DNA of 64,000 nt from Apteryx mantelli (taxonomy: Eukaryota; Chordata; Aves; Apterygiformes; Apterygidae), in assembly GCF_036417845.1 (NCBI RefSeq), contig NC_089980.1, positions 62,742,501 to 62,806,500 of the forward strand, given 5' to 3'. Below are positions 1 through 11,000 of the stretch, piece after piece. Within the stretch, counting starts at the first letter, position 1, and each line of letters begins with the position of its first letter. A program made the translations under genes and the position numbers. Under the pieces are notes generated by a model. It was not told the origin of the DNA and searched no databases. It saw only the letters and a list, made by a program, of their open reading frames with translations.

Positions 1-1222
1 TGTGTATATGACATGAAGAGCTTATCTGATGTTGCCAGTTTGAACTATTTCTTCTCCAGGTGCACAATTTTGGAGCTTGCTCTAACCAATCATCTGATGG
101 CATCACATAGCCTGTACTGAATTCTGGACCAAATTGGGGAAACTCTCTCTGAAAAAGCTGCTTGCCATAACTTTTTGGTTCTTGCATAGAGCAAATAATA
201 AGGACTCTTGTGGAATTGAAGTAAAGATCTCCTCCTTTTTCCTAAAACATCAGATATGTTTCAGAGTAAGGAAGGGAGCTACAAAAATATCTAGTAGCAT
301 TTCTAAAATAGAAAGGAGACTGAGAAGGGGAATTCAGAGTCCAGCAGTTCAGACTGTTTTGTACTCTCCCGGATAACTCCTGTGGACAATGTGGCAGACA
401 GTTCTCTGCCCGTGCTCCTTCTTTTCTCCTCTCTGCATTACTGAACACTAGGTCTGGGCAGGAGAGAGAGGGTGAAGATGATGCTCCGGAAGAGCAGAAT
501 TGTGTTAGAAGTTCTGCTGCAGGGCCAAGTGGTCTTGCTTGCTGTGTTTTAGAGTGGTTGATAAGCACACACAGATAGTGAGACTCAGTTTGAGATGAAG
601 ATGTCTAAACTCACATGCCTACATCTGAGTGCTTGCAGTTGTGTGAGGAGTCTATGCTGAATGGAGATCGGTCAGTATGGCCAGTAAAACACAGAGAGTA
701 ATTCAGCTAGCCAGACACCCTACATCAGGATGAAATGAAGAGTTCATCTGTGCCTCTGGGTCAGATAGGCATCATCCAATTGTGCAAGAGCAGCTTACAC
801 AACACCCACTTGCTGCACAGTCACTCAAGCAGATGGGGTGTGAAAAGACCTCAGGGCTGACCCTACCGTTCCTACTAACTGCAGTAGAAGCATGAATAGA
901 CAACTTAGTGCTTTAGAAAACCCTGTCCTATGTCAAGCTCTTCTACTTCCTGAGAGCTTAGAGGGCCAAGCTTGCCCCAGTGGATTTTGCTGGCTGAAGA
1001 CAGTTGTACAAGTTTCATTTTTATGACCTTTTTCTAAATTCATAAAGGGAATAGAAAAATGAAACCACAATTTTTGCTAAAAAAAAATTAGGAATCGCTC
1101 ATCAGTAAGAAAGTGAAAAAACTATTTCCCAAATGTAATTTGGTATTATTTTGAAATATGCATTGATAGACTTCTTTCTTTGTCCCTCTGTTAATAGCTG
1201 GTGTCTTCATTCTTTGTTACAG
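1..1222 (+). other. PLG: PLG intron (inside kringle 5), 5' part cut by window edge
   Basis: This stretch precedes the first recognisable exon and ends in a pyrimidine-rich AG acceptor at 1221-1222. I looked for the first half of kringle 5 and did not find it, so that exon lies left of the window. The short open frames here show no family resemblance and I regard them as chance. No repeat or RNA gene was recognised. Confidence 0.75.
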
Positions 1223-1316
1223 TATTGCAGGAATCCTGATGGAGACGTGAATGGACCTTGGTGCTATACAACAGACCCAAGAAAAGCCTGGGAGTACTGT
1301 GACATTCCCAAGTGCC
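1223..1316 (+). CDS. PLG: PLG exon: kringle 5, second half
   Basis: Translation begins [15 protein letters not shown] and ends CDIPKC, the C-terminal half of a kringle. The DGD residues correspond to the acidic lysine/ligand-binding motif, and the cysteines of this half are present. The acceptor AG is at 1221-1222 and the donor GTAATT at 1317. The exon ends one base into a codon, completed by the next exon. Choosing the later AG at 1229-1230 would delete the conserved YCR, so the earlier one is preferred. Confidence 0.95.
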
Positions 1317-4300
1317 GTAATTATTCCTTTAAAGACTAGTGTCTCCCTTTCTTATAAGCTTGTATGAACACTGGAAAACATTCACAGATTAATCTGAGAC
1401 TGATCTAAGAGAGTGCAATAGCTTTAGATTGGAAATTAAGGTTCAGGGAAATGATGCTCAAAATCCTTGTCTAAAGTCTTAGGAATGGTGCTTGTTCCTT
1501 GGAATCCCCAAAAGCAGCACAAGATTTACCTGGAGCCCACTGAAGTTCATGGGAGTTTTGCCATGTGTTTCAAAATGAGGCTATTACTACAGAATTTGCC
1601 CCTCCTCCTGCTTGGTCACCTGGCATAACTAAGTCATATGATGTTTGTGACCAGGCTGAACAAGAGATGCTCTTATTCAAACAAAATTCAGAAAAAAATC
1701 TGCTGATGCAGTTCTGATTCTGTCCTGGATGTAAAAACAGATTTTCCCTTCTCTGGTATTGTGGCATATCTGATGGGTGGGAAGTGCGTCTGGCCCTGGA
1801 TATTTAACCATATTCCCTTGTCTTTGCTACTAGCAGTAAAACAGTTCAGTACTCTGAGGCAGTATGGCAAAACAGACAATGACAGTGTTTTGCAGTGTTT
1901 TGCCTTCACAGCCAGCAATAACAAAGGCTATGCCAGGAAGAGAGGTGGTTCCCACCAAAAGAAGGGTGTCTTTATTGCCACTGTATCCTCTCAGTTGTTC
2001 CTGTGAGAAGCAGCGTACATTTCAGTATCTCTGATCAAAAGCCCAAAATGGAGCAAGCAAGAAAAGGAAGGATGTTTCATAACATACACATACTGTACCT
2101 GTAAAATTACTGCTGCCTTGAAAGTATTGGGCTGGGTCTCTTAGGGGAAAAAAAATGACATTTTCACATAATTACAGTCTTCACTTTGTAGATCCAAATT
2201 CTCTCTAAAACTAGCACTTTTTTTCAGCTGCTCAGTTAAAGAGAAGAGGAAACATGGCTTTTGCCTTTAACTTCATTAGTGTCTTTTGTTGGCACCAACA
2301 AATTCTCCATGCCATGTTATTAAAAGTCAGTTTCCCATGACTAAACAAAAGCAACCCATTTTGAAGAGTTTGGAGACATCTGAAGTGCTAGAAGGCTGGA
2401 CAAAATTTTGTTATTCAGAGACTGTGATTGAATTGCACTTACCATATCACTGAGCTAAGTATAAATACAGCTGGTAGTGCAGCTTTTACCTTGCTGTCAT
2501 CTCTAAGAGTACCTCTAAAGAAGATGTTAGGAGAATTTCTTTCTTTCTGTCTGTCTGTCTGTCTGTGTCTTTCTCCGTTCCCCTCCTTTCTTCTATTACA
2601 TTGTAGTTCTATTCATGTGTAATTTCCTGCCCCCTGATATACAAATGAAAAATGTACTTGAAAAATTTTTGCCAGGCATTATACTGAAAGTAATATACTA
2701 GATACTGACAATTTTAAGAGTTCCAGATGAAGGTAACCTAACAACATATAGGTGGTTTATGGTGTATAATTGTCTGCACAGGGAATCAAAAGTCCAAGAG
2801 ATAAATGTAACAGGTTCACTTCAGAGTTTTTTGAGTACAGTGAGTGGTATAACAAATACTTTGAAGTTGTTCGTAGTGATTTCTTTTTTATTCTACAGCT
2901 CCTGCTCAGTATGAGTGTGGAAAATCCAAGTTCAGACCAAAGCTGTGTGCTCAAAGGATTGTTGCTGGGTGTATTTCACATCCACACTCCTGGCCCTGGC
3001 AAATCAGCCTCCGAACAAGGTACAGCTATTCCACACTACATTAGACTTTACAATCAAGGAACCAGGAAACAATATAGACCTTATGTCTTCTAGCATGTTA
3101 TAGTATGTAGTTGCAACGTTCTAATGGGAATCTTGCTTTTAGCTTAAAACTAACACAAGGCTTAAATATCTTTAAACTAAAACTTGAAAATAAACATTAT
3201 TAAGTTTATGTTATGTTATTCTGTGATAATCTTAAAGAACGTCATTCATATAATCAGAAATGCTTCAGTTTTGTGATAAATACCTGTAGAATAGACACAA
3301 TTGCTAATGTGAAAATTGTTGTTATCTCAATAAAATGCAGAATGAATTTAAAACTGACACTATATCCTGCAGCAGAATCAGTATCCTACAAGTAGAAATA
3401 ACAGTTTAAAGTATGGCTAGTAGACATCTTGATCGGCCCTTCCACCTAAGCATTTGATCCTAATGGCTAAGTTGATAGCAAAACTAAGAATCTAGTCTAA
3501 TTCCAAAGCTGTGTGACTGTGGTCAGAGCTAAATAAAAGCCATGATCTCTAGAAATGAATATATCACTGCATGTAATGTTTTCCAGTAACAGAAATACTG
3601 GTTAATCAAAAAAGAGATCTAGCTGTTTTCATAAAAGACCTTCTAAAGATGTCCGCACAACTTACACTCATTGTAAGAAATACTGCCAAAGGAAAACAAA
3701 ATGTTTGATTCTTTAAAAAAAAGGAGAATAATGTCTTTAGATTGTAAAGATCTTTATTTTAGAAGGATGATAGTCTACATCATGAATTGCAGTGCAATAG
3801 AATTAACTCAGACTTAAACTTATGCCTTTTTCATGTCTTTCTGCTGTATTGCAGTTTCGGCCTACATTTTTGTGGGGGCACTCTCATAGACCCACAGTGG
3901 GTTCTTACTGCCGCTCATTGTTTAGAAAAGTAAGTATCTGTCATAACCTGCAACAACATTTTCTTACATGATATAGAAAAATCAGAGGAGAAACAAAATG
4001 GGCCCAATAACCAACCTGAACCACCTCTTGCCTCTCAAAAAGTTTAGGGTTGAGCCAAGTCTATTCATCATTCATTAAAGCAGAATTTTGATTGAAAAAA
4101 AAAATGGGTGACAGTGTTAACTTTTGCCAACTGATATGCATGGCAAGCCTTGATTTCATGTGCAGGTAATAAGAGATTAAGGAATTAAGTTTATGCCAAA
4201 GCTGGCATTGTTTTTCTGATTTTGACGTAACAAGGTGGCCAGCAACATCATAAGTGGGCTGCATCCTGGGTGTGTGTTTATCTGCTCACCATGTGCAATC

Positions 4301-7300
4301 ATTTCCAATAGGTCATCACGGCCATCTTCATACAAAGTATTCCTTGGATTACACAGAGAAAGAGCATTAGAGTCATCAGTGCAAAAACGAGACGTTGAGA
4401 AATTGTTCAAGGAGCCACATGGGGTAGACATCGCTCTGCTGAAATTGAGCAGGTACCATTTCACCTGAGTGTTCCTCTGTTCTGATGTGACAAGTGGGTT
4501 TGTCTGTATTTTGACCAAACAGTGTGTGCTGGCATTGTGGAAATGAATGTATGTTCCTATACCCAATGGGTTTAATCAGCTATTTAAGAACAAGCCCTCC
4601 CCTTGCTTCTCTTTCTTCCCTTTCTGCAGAAGCTCCGGTGGAAACCAAGGTTTCAATTGCAGAGCTTCAGAAAGGGAAAGAGCTGATCTGGGAGAGGAGG
4701 AGAGCTAGGAACAGTTACCCGATCTGGCAGTGACAGCTGCTGTGAGGAAAGGTGGGGGTGGCAGAGTAGGAGGGGGGTTGTGCCTAGAGGAACTTTCACT
4801 CTGTGGCTTTCCCAACACACTTTTACCTTTATAAAGTAATGAGAGGTGAAAACTGCCATGTTAGAATGGTGTGACCCCATCCTTTTTAGGGTCTAGGGTG
4901 GGGACATTTCTTTTCCCAGTAGATCTGTCCAGTGTGCATCCAAACAGCATGCATATTTGATGCAATACCGAGTATGGCCCTTCGTGCATATATTTTCATT
5001 GGTCTTAAACTCTGTCTAATGCGCTGTACAGTCAAGAGGGATACGTCTGTATAGTGCACTTCAGAAAAAAAACTTGCTTAAAGAAAAGATTGCACCAGAA
5101 AGCCTGTGATGTTTGAATTGTAGTGGTGCTGAGCATTGCTAGCTCCCATTGCCCTAGCCTGGACAGGAACACAGAATTGGAAAAGTTCTGCTACATCAGT
5201 AATACAATTTCCTTGAAGTCATTTCAGAGTCCCACTGGCAAACTGACTGCTCCACCTTAAAATGAGTTGTTTCACTTCCCCCATCCTTACCTGAAGCTCA
5301 GGATTTCAGAGAAAAAAGACTGATTGTGTATAAAATATCTTCAGAAACCTAAAGGTAGTATCAGGAATAAATATGCTAATGATTTTTCCTATATGAGTGT
5401 TTTGTTTTCTTTCAGCCCAGCAGTCATCAACAACCATGTAATCCCTGTTTGTTTGCCTAGAGAAAATACCGTGTTAGGAGGAAGAGAGGAGTGCTATGTG
5501 ACTGGCTGGGGGGATACGAAAGGTGAGACAGCATTAACACATCTGAAAGCTCCATGTTCTTAGAAGAGTACAGTATATACTTGTATCCAAACTGAATGCT
5601 CTCCAAGTCAGAAAAAAAACCGAACAAGCTTGCATGAGTATTTTATCAAAATTCACCAGGTACTGTCTTTCTTTCCATTGCCTCTATCTGGTTTAGATTC
5701 TCCTCTCACTCAGAGTTATGTAAACTTAAACTCCTTAAACCCATACAGAAAGAGGAGAATCAAACCTAAGATTCTACTAGTTCTTATATTTCAGTCCACT
5801 CCGCTTTTCCCCAAAGTGAGCATTTAAGTAAACAAAAGGAAAGTTTTTCTAGGCTATTTCCTAATCACATGAAGGTGAGTTTGCTCATCATTTTGAGTGA
5901 TTTTTCTCCCAGATAGATTGGTCCAGATCTCACTCAAATGTAATCACACCTTCATTTTTAAAACCTCCCACAGTGCCTTGACTGAGCAGAGCATCAGTAC
6001 CTTCTCTGCCTCCTTACTTGTGACCTTCATGCCATTTTTCACTTTCTGTTTACTTCCTACCTCCCCTCTTCTACAGATAGGAAAATTCAGATACAGAGAA
6101 ATAAAATGGCTTGGGAACAACTCCCACAAATATCATTGGGCACCAGATCCATAAGGATGTACTGCAGGATGGGGGGCAATCAGTGCAATGTGGATTTTGG
6201 TGTTGGGTAGAGAGTGATAGGTACCATAGTAATGATAAAGCCTACTAATATTTGTATCACTTCATGTTATGTGCAGCAAGCTCATGCATAGTGCATAAAG
6301 ACTGTGGCACTATGTTACTGCTTATCCCTATCGTGGTTTGCTCTGTAATGATGCTCATTTATCCTTGTCATTTATCTTGTTTTGTTTGTTTTTTATTTGC
6401 AAAGGGACTGGTGGAGATGGCTACTTAAAAGAAACTGGTTTCCCTGTAATTGAGAATAAAATATGCAATCGCCCTGAATTTCTGAATGGAAGAGTCAAAA
6501 AACATGAGCTCTGTGCTGGGAATATTCATGGAGGCACAGATAGCTGCCAGGTAAGAAAGTCTGTGGGCATCAAAGTTGGTTGTAAGCACATTCAAATCAA
6601 ATAGTGCTCTGCTTTCTGGGCTTTAGAGGCTCAGAATTAGCCTCAGGATGGTGCCACACCACATGGCCTAAGAGCTGAAAAATGCACATGGATTCTGCTC
6701 TTCCCTTGCTCCCTTGCCTGCTGTTACAAAGTGGCAAAGGTAATTTTTCAGGTAAGTGAACTACTAAGTGCATGTAGTACATGGCTACCTGAGCTAGGGG
6801 TATGAGAACTAGCTTAGAATGATTAATGGTTTGTTTCTCCCAGACCGCTTTGCTTGTCTCAGCTAGACTACCTCCAATATCCAAGCTATCTCAGTCAACA
6901 ATCTGAGTCATCTCAGCTAAGGATCGAGTAACAATACACTGCGATCTGCCATGCAGACATACCAAGAGCCAGAGGAACTGCTTATTTCCAGGTGTCAGTG
7001 TCTCTTAAAATCACTCCATGTGAGGCAACTACATGCTAGACTTTCCTTTTGTTGAAAAGGAAGGGTAGTGTTGGCAATTGTCCATAATGTCCAACAAGCA
7101 GAGTATGAAGGCTCTCTCCAGAAGTCTAGATTTTTAAATTCAGTTCTTCAGTTTCTTTAAATAAATGAAAGGGTTTAGAAATGCTCTTAACCTACTGAAT
7201 CAAGCTGGAAACTTTCCTCCCTGAAAAGCTAGAAATGACTGTAAAGAAGTCTGAAAGCAAGTGCTGACCTGCCTCAGCAGCACAGCTCCCTGTATGCAAG

Positions 7301-7879
7301 TACTGTGATGGGCAAGCAGGCCGTGGAGGGATGTGCACTCAAGAATATGGTTTGAACGTGTGCCTTTGGTTTGTCTTGGATCATCTAATAAAAATAGGAA
7401 GCCATAAAGACCTCAAAGAAAGACTGAAGGAGGAAGTGCAGTTTAACAATTACTAAGGGTGGTCAGATTCCCTCTCACCAAATCCCCTTACTTCAAAAAT
7501 AAATGTAATTCCTGAGTGACAAGAAAAGATGAGTTTGCAAAAGTGTTCACCAAGTGTAGAAAGCTGTTCTCTGGCTACAGCTCAGATAATTTATAAAACT
7601 TGTGTAGACCTCACATGTAAGAGGTATTTCTATTTCTGTGCCTCCTGTGAGAACACCACTCTTTGCATATTATACTGTTACTGAGAGAGTTATTCTGTTC
7701 TTTCTTATTCTGTTTAGGGAGACAGTGGAGGACCTCTAGTCTGCCTTGACCAAGATAAATTTGTCCAACACGGAGTCACCTCTTGGGGCCTTGGATGTGC
7801 CCAACCCATGAAACCTGGTGTTTATGTCAGAGTTTCTAATTATATTCCTTGGATTAATAGTATAATGGAAAACTACTGA
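1223..7879 (+). CDS. PLG: Plasminogen, 3' portion (7 exons, C-terminal 281 residues)
   Basis: Plasminogen is a secreted zymogen, made mainly in liver, that is cut to plasmin and degrades fibrin. Exons are 1223-1316, 2899-3019, 3855-3929, 4312-4452, 5416-5522, 6405-6550 and 7718-7879; they join in one frame (846 nt) and all have GT/AG borders. Their order is kringle 5 second half, linker, activation loop CAQR|IVAGC, then an S1 protease domain. Catalytic His is in TAAHC, Asp in DIALL and Ser in GDSGG; the S1-pocket Asp is in GTDSC, giving trypsin-like specificity. Exon lengths of 75, 141, 107 and 146 agree with my memory of human PLG. The activation loop reads IVAG where mammals have VVGG. Lipoprotein(a) is excluded as the better name because it is a primate-lineage PLG derivative (and independently a hedgehog one). 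Upstream kringles are outside the window. Confidence 0.96.
2537..2573 (+). repeat. (TTTC)n/(TGTC)n microsatellite
   Basis: A short pyrimidine-rich run passes from TTTC units into about five TGTC units. It lies in the PLG intron 1317-2898, which otherwise shows no recognisable element. Confidence 0.85.
2899..3019 (+). CDS. PLG: PLG exon: linker, activation loop and start of protease domain
   Basis: It encodes the linker after kringle 5 ([10 protein letters not shown]), the two-cysteine activation loop CAQRIVAGC, and the protease start [13 protein letters not shown]. The expected plasminogen-activator cut lies between Arg and Ile. The new N-terminus would be Ile-Val-Ala-Gly; family members usually have Gly rather than Ala at the third position. 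The acceptor is TTCTACAG and the donor GTACAG. Confidence 0.96.
3855..3929 (+). CDS. PLG: PLG exon: catalytic histidine
   Basis: The 75-nt exon encodes [20 protein letters not shown] followed by HCLEK. The His in AAHC is the first residue of the catalytic triad, and the two cysteines of this exon form the conserved His-loop disulfide. The acceptor is TATTGCAG and the donor GTAAGT, a strong match. Confidence 0.97.
4312..4452 (+). CDS. PLG: PLG exon: catalytic aspartate
   Basis: The 141-nt exon encodes [11 protein letters not shown] near its start and DIALLKLSR at its end. The Asp of DIALL is the triad Asp102. Frame continues from the previous exon through a split Lys codon. The acceptor is CCAATAG and the donor GTACCA. 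Confidence 0.96.
5416..5522 (+). CDS. PLG: PLG exon: protease core strand
   Basis: The 107-nt exon encodes [19 protein letters not shown] and then [12 protein letters not shown], the conserved VTGWG block of S1 proteases. The acceptor is TTTCAG and the donor GTGAGA. The PVCLP cysteine is the expected partner of the interdomain disulfide with the linker cysteine (family knowledge). Confidence 0.96.
6405..6550 (+). CDS. PLG: PLG exon: substrate-pocket aspartate
   Basis: The 146-nt exon encodes a Gly-rich surface loop ([10 protein letters not shown]), then [18 protein letters not shown] and GGTDSCQ. The Asp of TDSC corresponds to Asp189 and fixes cleavage after Lys or Arg. The acceptor is TTGCAAAG and the donor GTAAGA. 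Confidence 0.96.
7718..7879 (+). CDS. PLG: PLG terminal coding exon: catalytic serine and stop
   Basis: It starts with GDSGGPLVC, carrying the catalytic serine, continues through [10 protein letters not shown] and [10 protein letters not shown], and stops with TGA at 7877-7879 after IMENY. The last helix is complete, so the protein end looks intact. The acceptor is TCTGTTTAG. Confidence 0.97.
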   Translation, partial: GDSGGPLVCLDQDKFVQHGVTSWGLGCAQPMKPGVYVRVSNYIPWINSIMENY

Positions 7880-8097
7880 TCCTGGATATGGACTGCCCTC
7901 TCCTGGAAAGCATATGCACATTAGAAATAGAAGATTCCAAGTGCAATATTAAAGCTACAATCATTCCTAACAAAGTAAAATAAATATAATCATCCGTTTT
8001 AAATCACTATAAATTAACAGTCCTTGCCAAGAAACTCAGCTGATGGTTTGTTACCCTTTTCCAATATGTTCAGTGGTTATCTGTATTTGACAATAAA
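7880..8097 (+). promoter_or_regulatory. PLG: PLG 3' UTR with polyadenylation signals
   Basis: AATAAA hexamers occur at 7979-7984 and 8092-8097, about 100 and 213 bases after the stop codon. The second is followed within about 30 bases by T-rich or TG-containing sequence and is the likelier end. Which one is used cannot be told from sequence alone. Confidence 0.6.
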
Positions 8098-11000
8098 CCT
8101 ACCAACCTCTAAAATACTCGTCAAAAATCCCAATACCATCTGTAACAGGACATCTGTATTTCAATCTTGTATTAGGCTCTAGAATGACTTCTTCTAAGGT
8201 TGAATTTGCCAAGATGTTGGGCCTCCAACAAATGAAGGAGAACTACTGCTCACTCTCTACAAGGTGTCTGACCTTCTTACCAACTTAATGATCTAAAACA
8301 AAGAAGAATCTCACTGTGGATGTCGTTCATGCATGCCAAGTTTTATTATATGTATCTGCTATGGCATCAAATACACGGGATGTAAAAAAGAAGCAAGTGC
8401 CTTTGATTTGCATTTTCATATTTTTTATTGTCATGGAAATCTGTGTGTCAGCAAAAGTACAACTGTTGCACCAATGATACAAAACAGTGAATAGAAAATA
8501 GCATTACCCTTACATTAATCCATAGTGAAGGCAGAGAAATAACTGATGTCAGTCATTGCAGCAAGTATTGACAATGCATGTATTATATTATAAAATTGTC
8601 ATCAACAGTACCAGTCTTGTTTCCCTACATAACCTCTGCATGTATATTTTTCACCTCTAAAAGAAAAAGATTTACACGTGTCTGTGGTCATAATAAATGA
8701 AAGCTATGGTCATAGAACAACTCTTAAAATACAAATACTTCTATGTTGTTCTAGAATGGCAAATTTCTTCATGACGTTTGAAGGAAAAGACCAAAAAAGA
8801 CCACCGCCCCCAAAACTCAGTGCTTTTCTGCTGAATGTACATGTGCTGTTATACACATTAGGGAAAAATAAAACCTTCCTCTTCTCTGTGCCAAACAACG
8901 CCAAATTTCTGAACCATCAATCATTTCAGAATGTTACTTTACTTCTTTCATGGGGATTTTATGTTTCATTTTACATTTGATATTCATTCTTTATTCTATC
9001 AGTTATTTCTTGTTGTCCAAAAGGTTTGCCTCCCAAAACGTGTTGTAAACAGGACTGATTTTTGGTTGTCCAATAAGGTACTGCTGTTAACATAACAATC
9101 CTATTAGTCCCCTAAAAATGTACTCATACATTTTTGCTGCTATCCCCAAGAATAATTGCCATGTGGTTTTTACTGCTATCAGGTGAGCAAGACTCAGATA
9201 GCCACTCTTCACTGTTAACCTTTACACAGAGTCCCTTTCACTGTTCTCGACTGGGAGTTTTATAGGATACTCTTTCTCATTATGTGAAGATGGATTCGAA
9301 TGAGAGAAATTTCCTTCCCATTTTAACAAAAAGAAAATGCTACATTTATGTCTTCAGAAAGTCAATACAACCAAAGAACGACCTGACTGTCCCTCCCCCA
9401 TCTCCGTAGCACTCTCCTTAGCATCATCTACCTTGTGATGATAGAACCTTCCTCAATGAAGACGAGGTTAAAAAGGCAGCCAAGCATGCTGAAATGGACA
9501 CCCAGCTACCAAGCTATCCCCCACTTTGTAGGTCTTTGCCAGAGAAAGTTTAGCTAACACTTGCCAGAGCGAGCACTCCCCACTCCCATCCTGCACCCCT
9601 TTCAGATTATCAAGGTAGTGTCCTGCAGGCTCCTAAAAACTCCTCGTTGCATGTGGAGCCCTTCCTGCGTTCCCAGCATAAGCTAGGGTATTCTGCAAAA
9701 CTCACCTATTTCCTAGAGTGAGATTCATTCTGCCCACTTTTGCAGTGCAGAGGTCCACTCCTACACATGTCAAAGCACATTTCATTCAGTCTAGGTTTTC
9801 TTTTCATTTCTTTTCTTTTTTTTTTTAATGCACATGCATAGAAAGCAGATGGGTTGCATTCTAGAAGTTCTTTTTCTCCTATGGACTATAATGGCAGTCT
9901 GAGAGCTATAAAGAAGAAATAGGTGACAGGATGATTTTTGCAGCTACTACACCTGGAGTCTGATTTCAGGATAAGCAATAATGTCAGGGAAAAGTTCCAG
10001 TAAAGCGTTCCCCACTTACCTCTGTGGTCACAAGGGATTCAGTGAGCACAAATACCCTCCTGGATATTTTCTGTATCTATTAATTTTGATCATTAAGTCA
10101 GTCAAGAAATCAACATAGTACATCTCTGACAACAGAAACACATTGTTGCAGCTTTGTCTTTGATCTGTAAAGCTGTTCACATGTAAACTCTTGCTCCCTC
10201 ACTTATGCTCTCCTTCTGCTTCCACCACATTTTTCCTCTCTCACCCACAGCAGTGTAACCACATCATTGCCAAAACTCTGGTCACGCTAACCGGTTATTA
10301 CCCAATTCACTGCAACTGAGGCAACCGATATTCTCACAGAGACAGGAAGATATTCAGTCTTATAAAATCCATCTATTCATGGGTAAGAGTTAGCACAGGT
10401 TCAAATACAAACTCCACCTGAAGTTACACCTGTTATGATATTAGTAAGTACTATAATATTAAAAGTCAGAACACACGCACATGCTTTTTCCTGATGTCCT
10501 TTACATAACACATTTTTATAATAAAAATACATTTAAATTTCTGACAACATTCCTAGCCATTTTACATACTAAAATATATTGCTCATATAAAATATATTGC
10601 TCTGTACAACATACAATGCTATTCCAAACAAATCACAGCCTGAAAAGCCAGAAGCAAGCCTTCATGTCTCTGACTTCTCAAGCACAATTCAGTCATCAAC
10701 AGACAGCAACAGCTGGCAAACAGTATTAGCCCTTCTTTGGCAAGCCAGAGCATTCAATGATTTCCACAGTCCTTCTCAGACTGCTTCAGTTTTTAAATTA
10801 GAATTCACGAAGAAGAAGCATTAAAAGGAACAGGGAGGGTCTCTGAGGGCTGTGCCTTCCCAACAAGGGCAAGATGCCACCCGGGCTGGCTGGGTGCCAG
10901 GCAGGCAGGGCTGAGCTCCCACCCTGTGCTGATGGACCAGGAGCAGGTTTGCTCAGGCCAGTGCAAGGCTAATGCAACACCATGACTTCCAGTTCAGAGC

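Larger units (their letters stand above)
3020..7717 (+). other. PLG: PLG introns between protease exons
   Basis: Introns are 3020-3854, 3930-4311, 4453-5415, 5523-6404 and 6551-7717. All are GT/AG and under 1.2 kb. I see no transposable element or RNA gene in them. Open frames running out of the exons, such as that around 4524-4733, have no coding character. Confidence 0.7.

Noticed and set aside
1223-7879. Apolipoprotein(a) instead of plasminogen
   Set aside because: LPA is a primate-lineage derivative. The exons encode a complete catalytic triad and an intact Arg activation site, which fits plasminogen.
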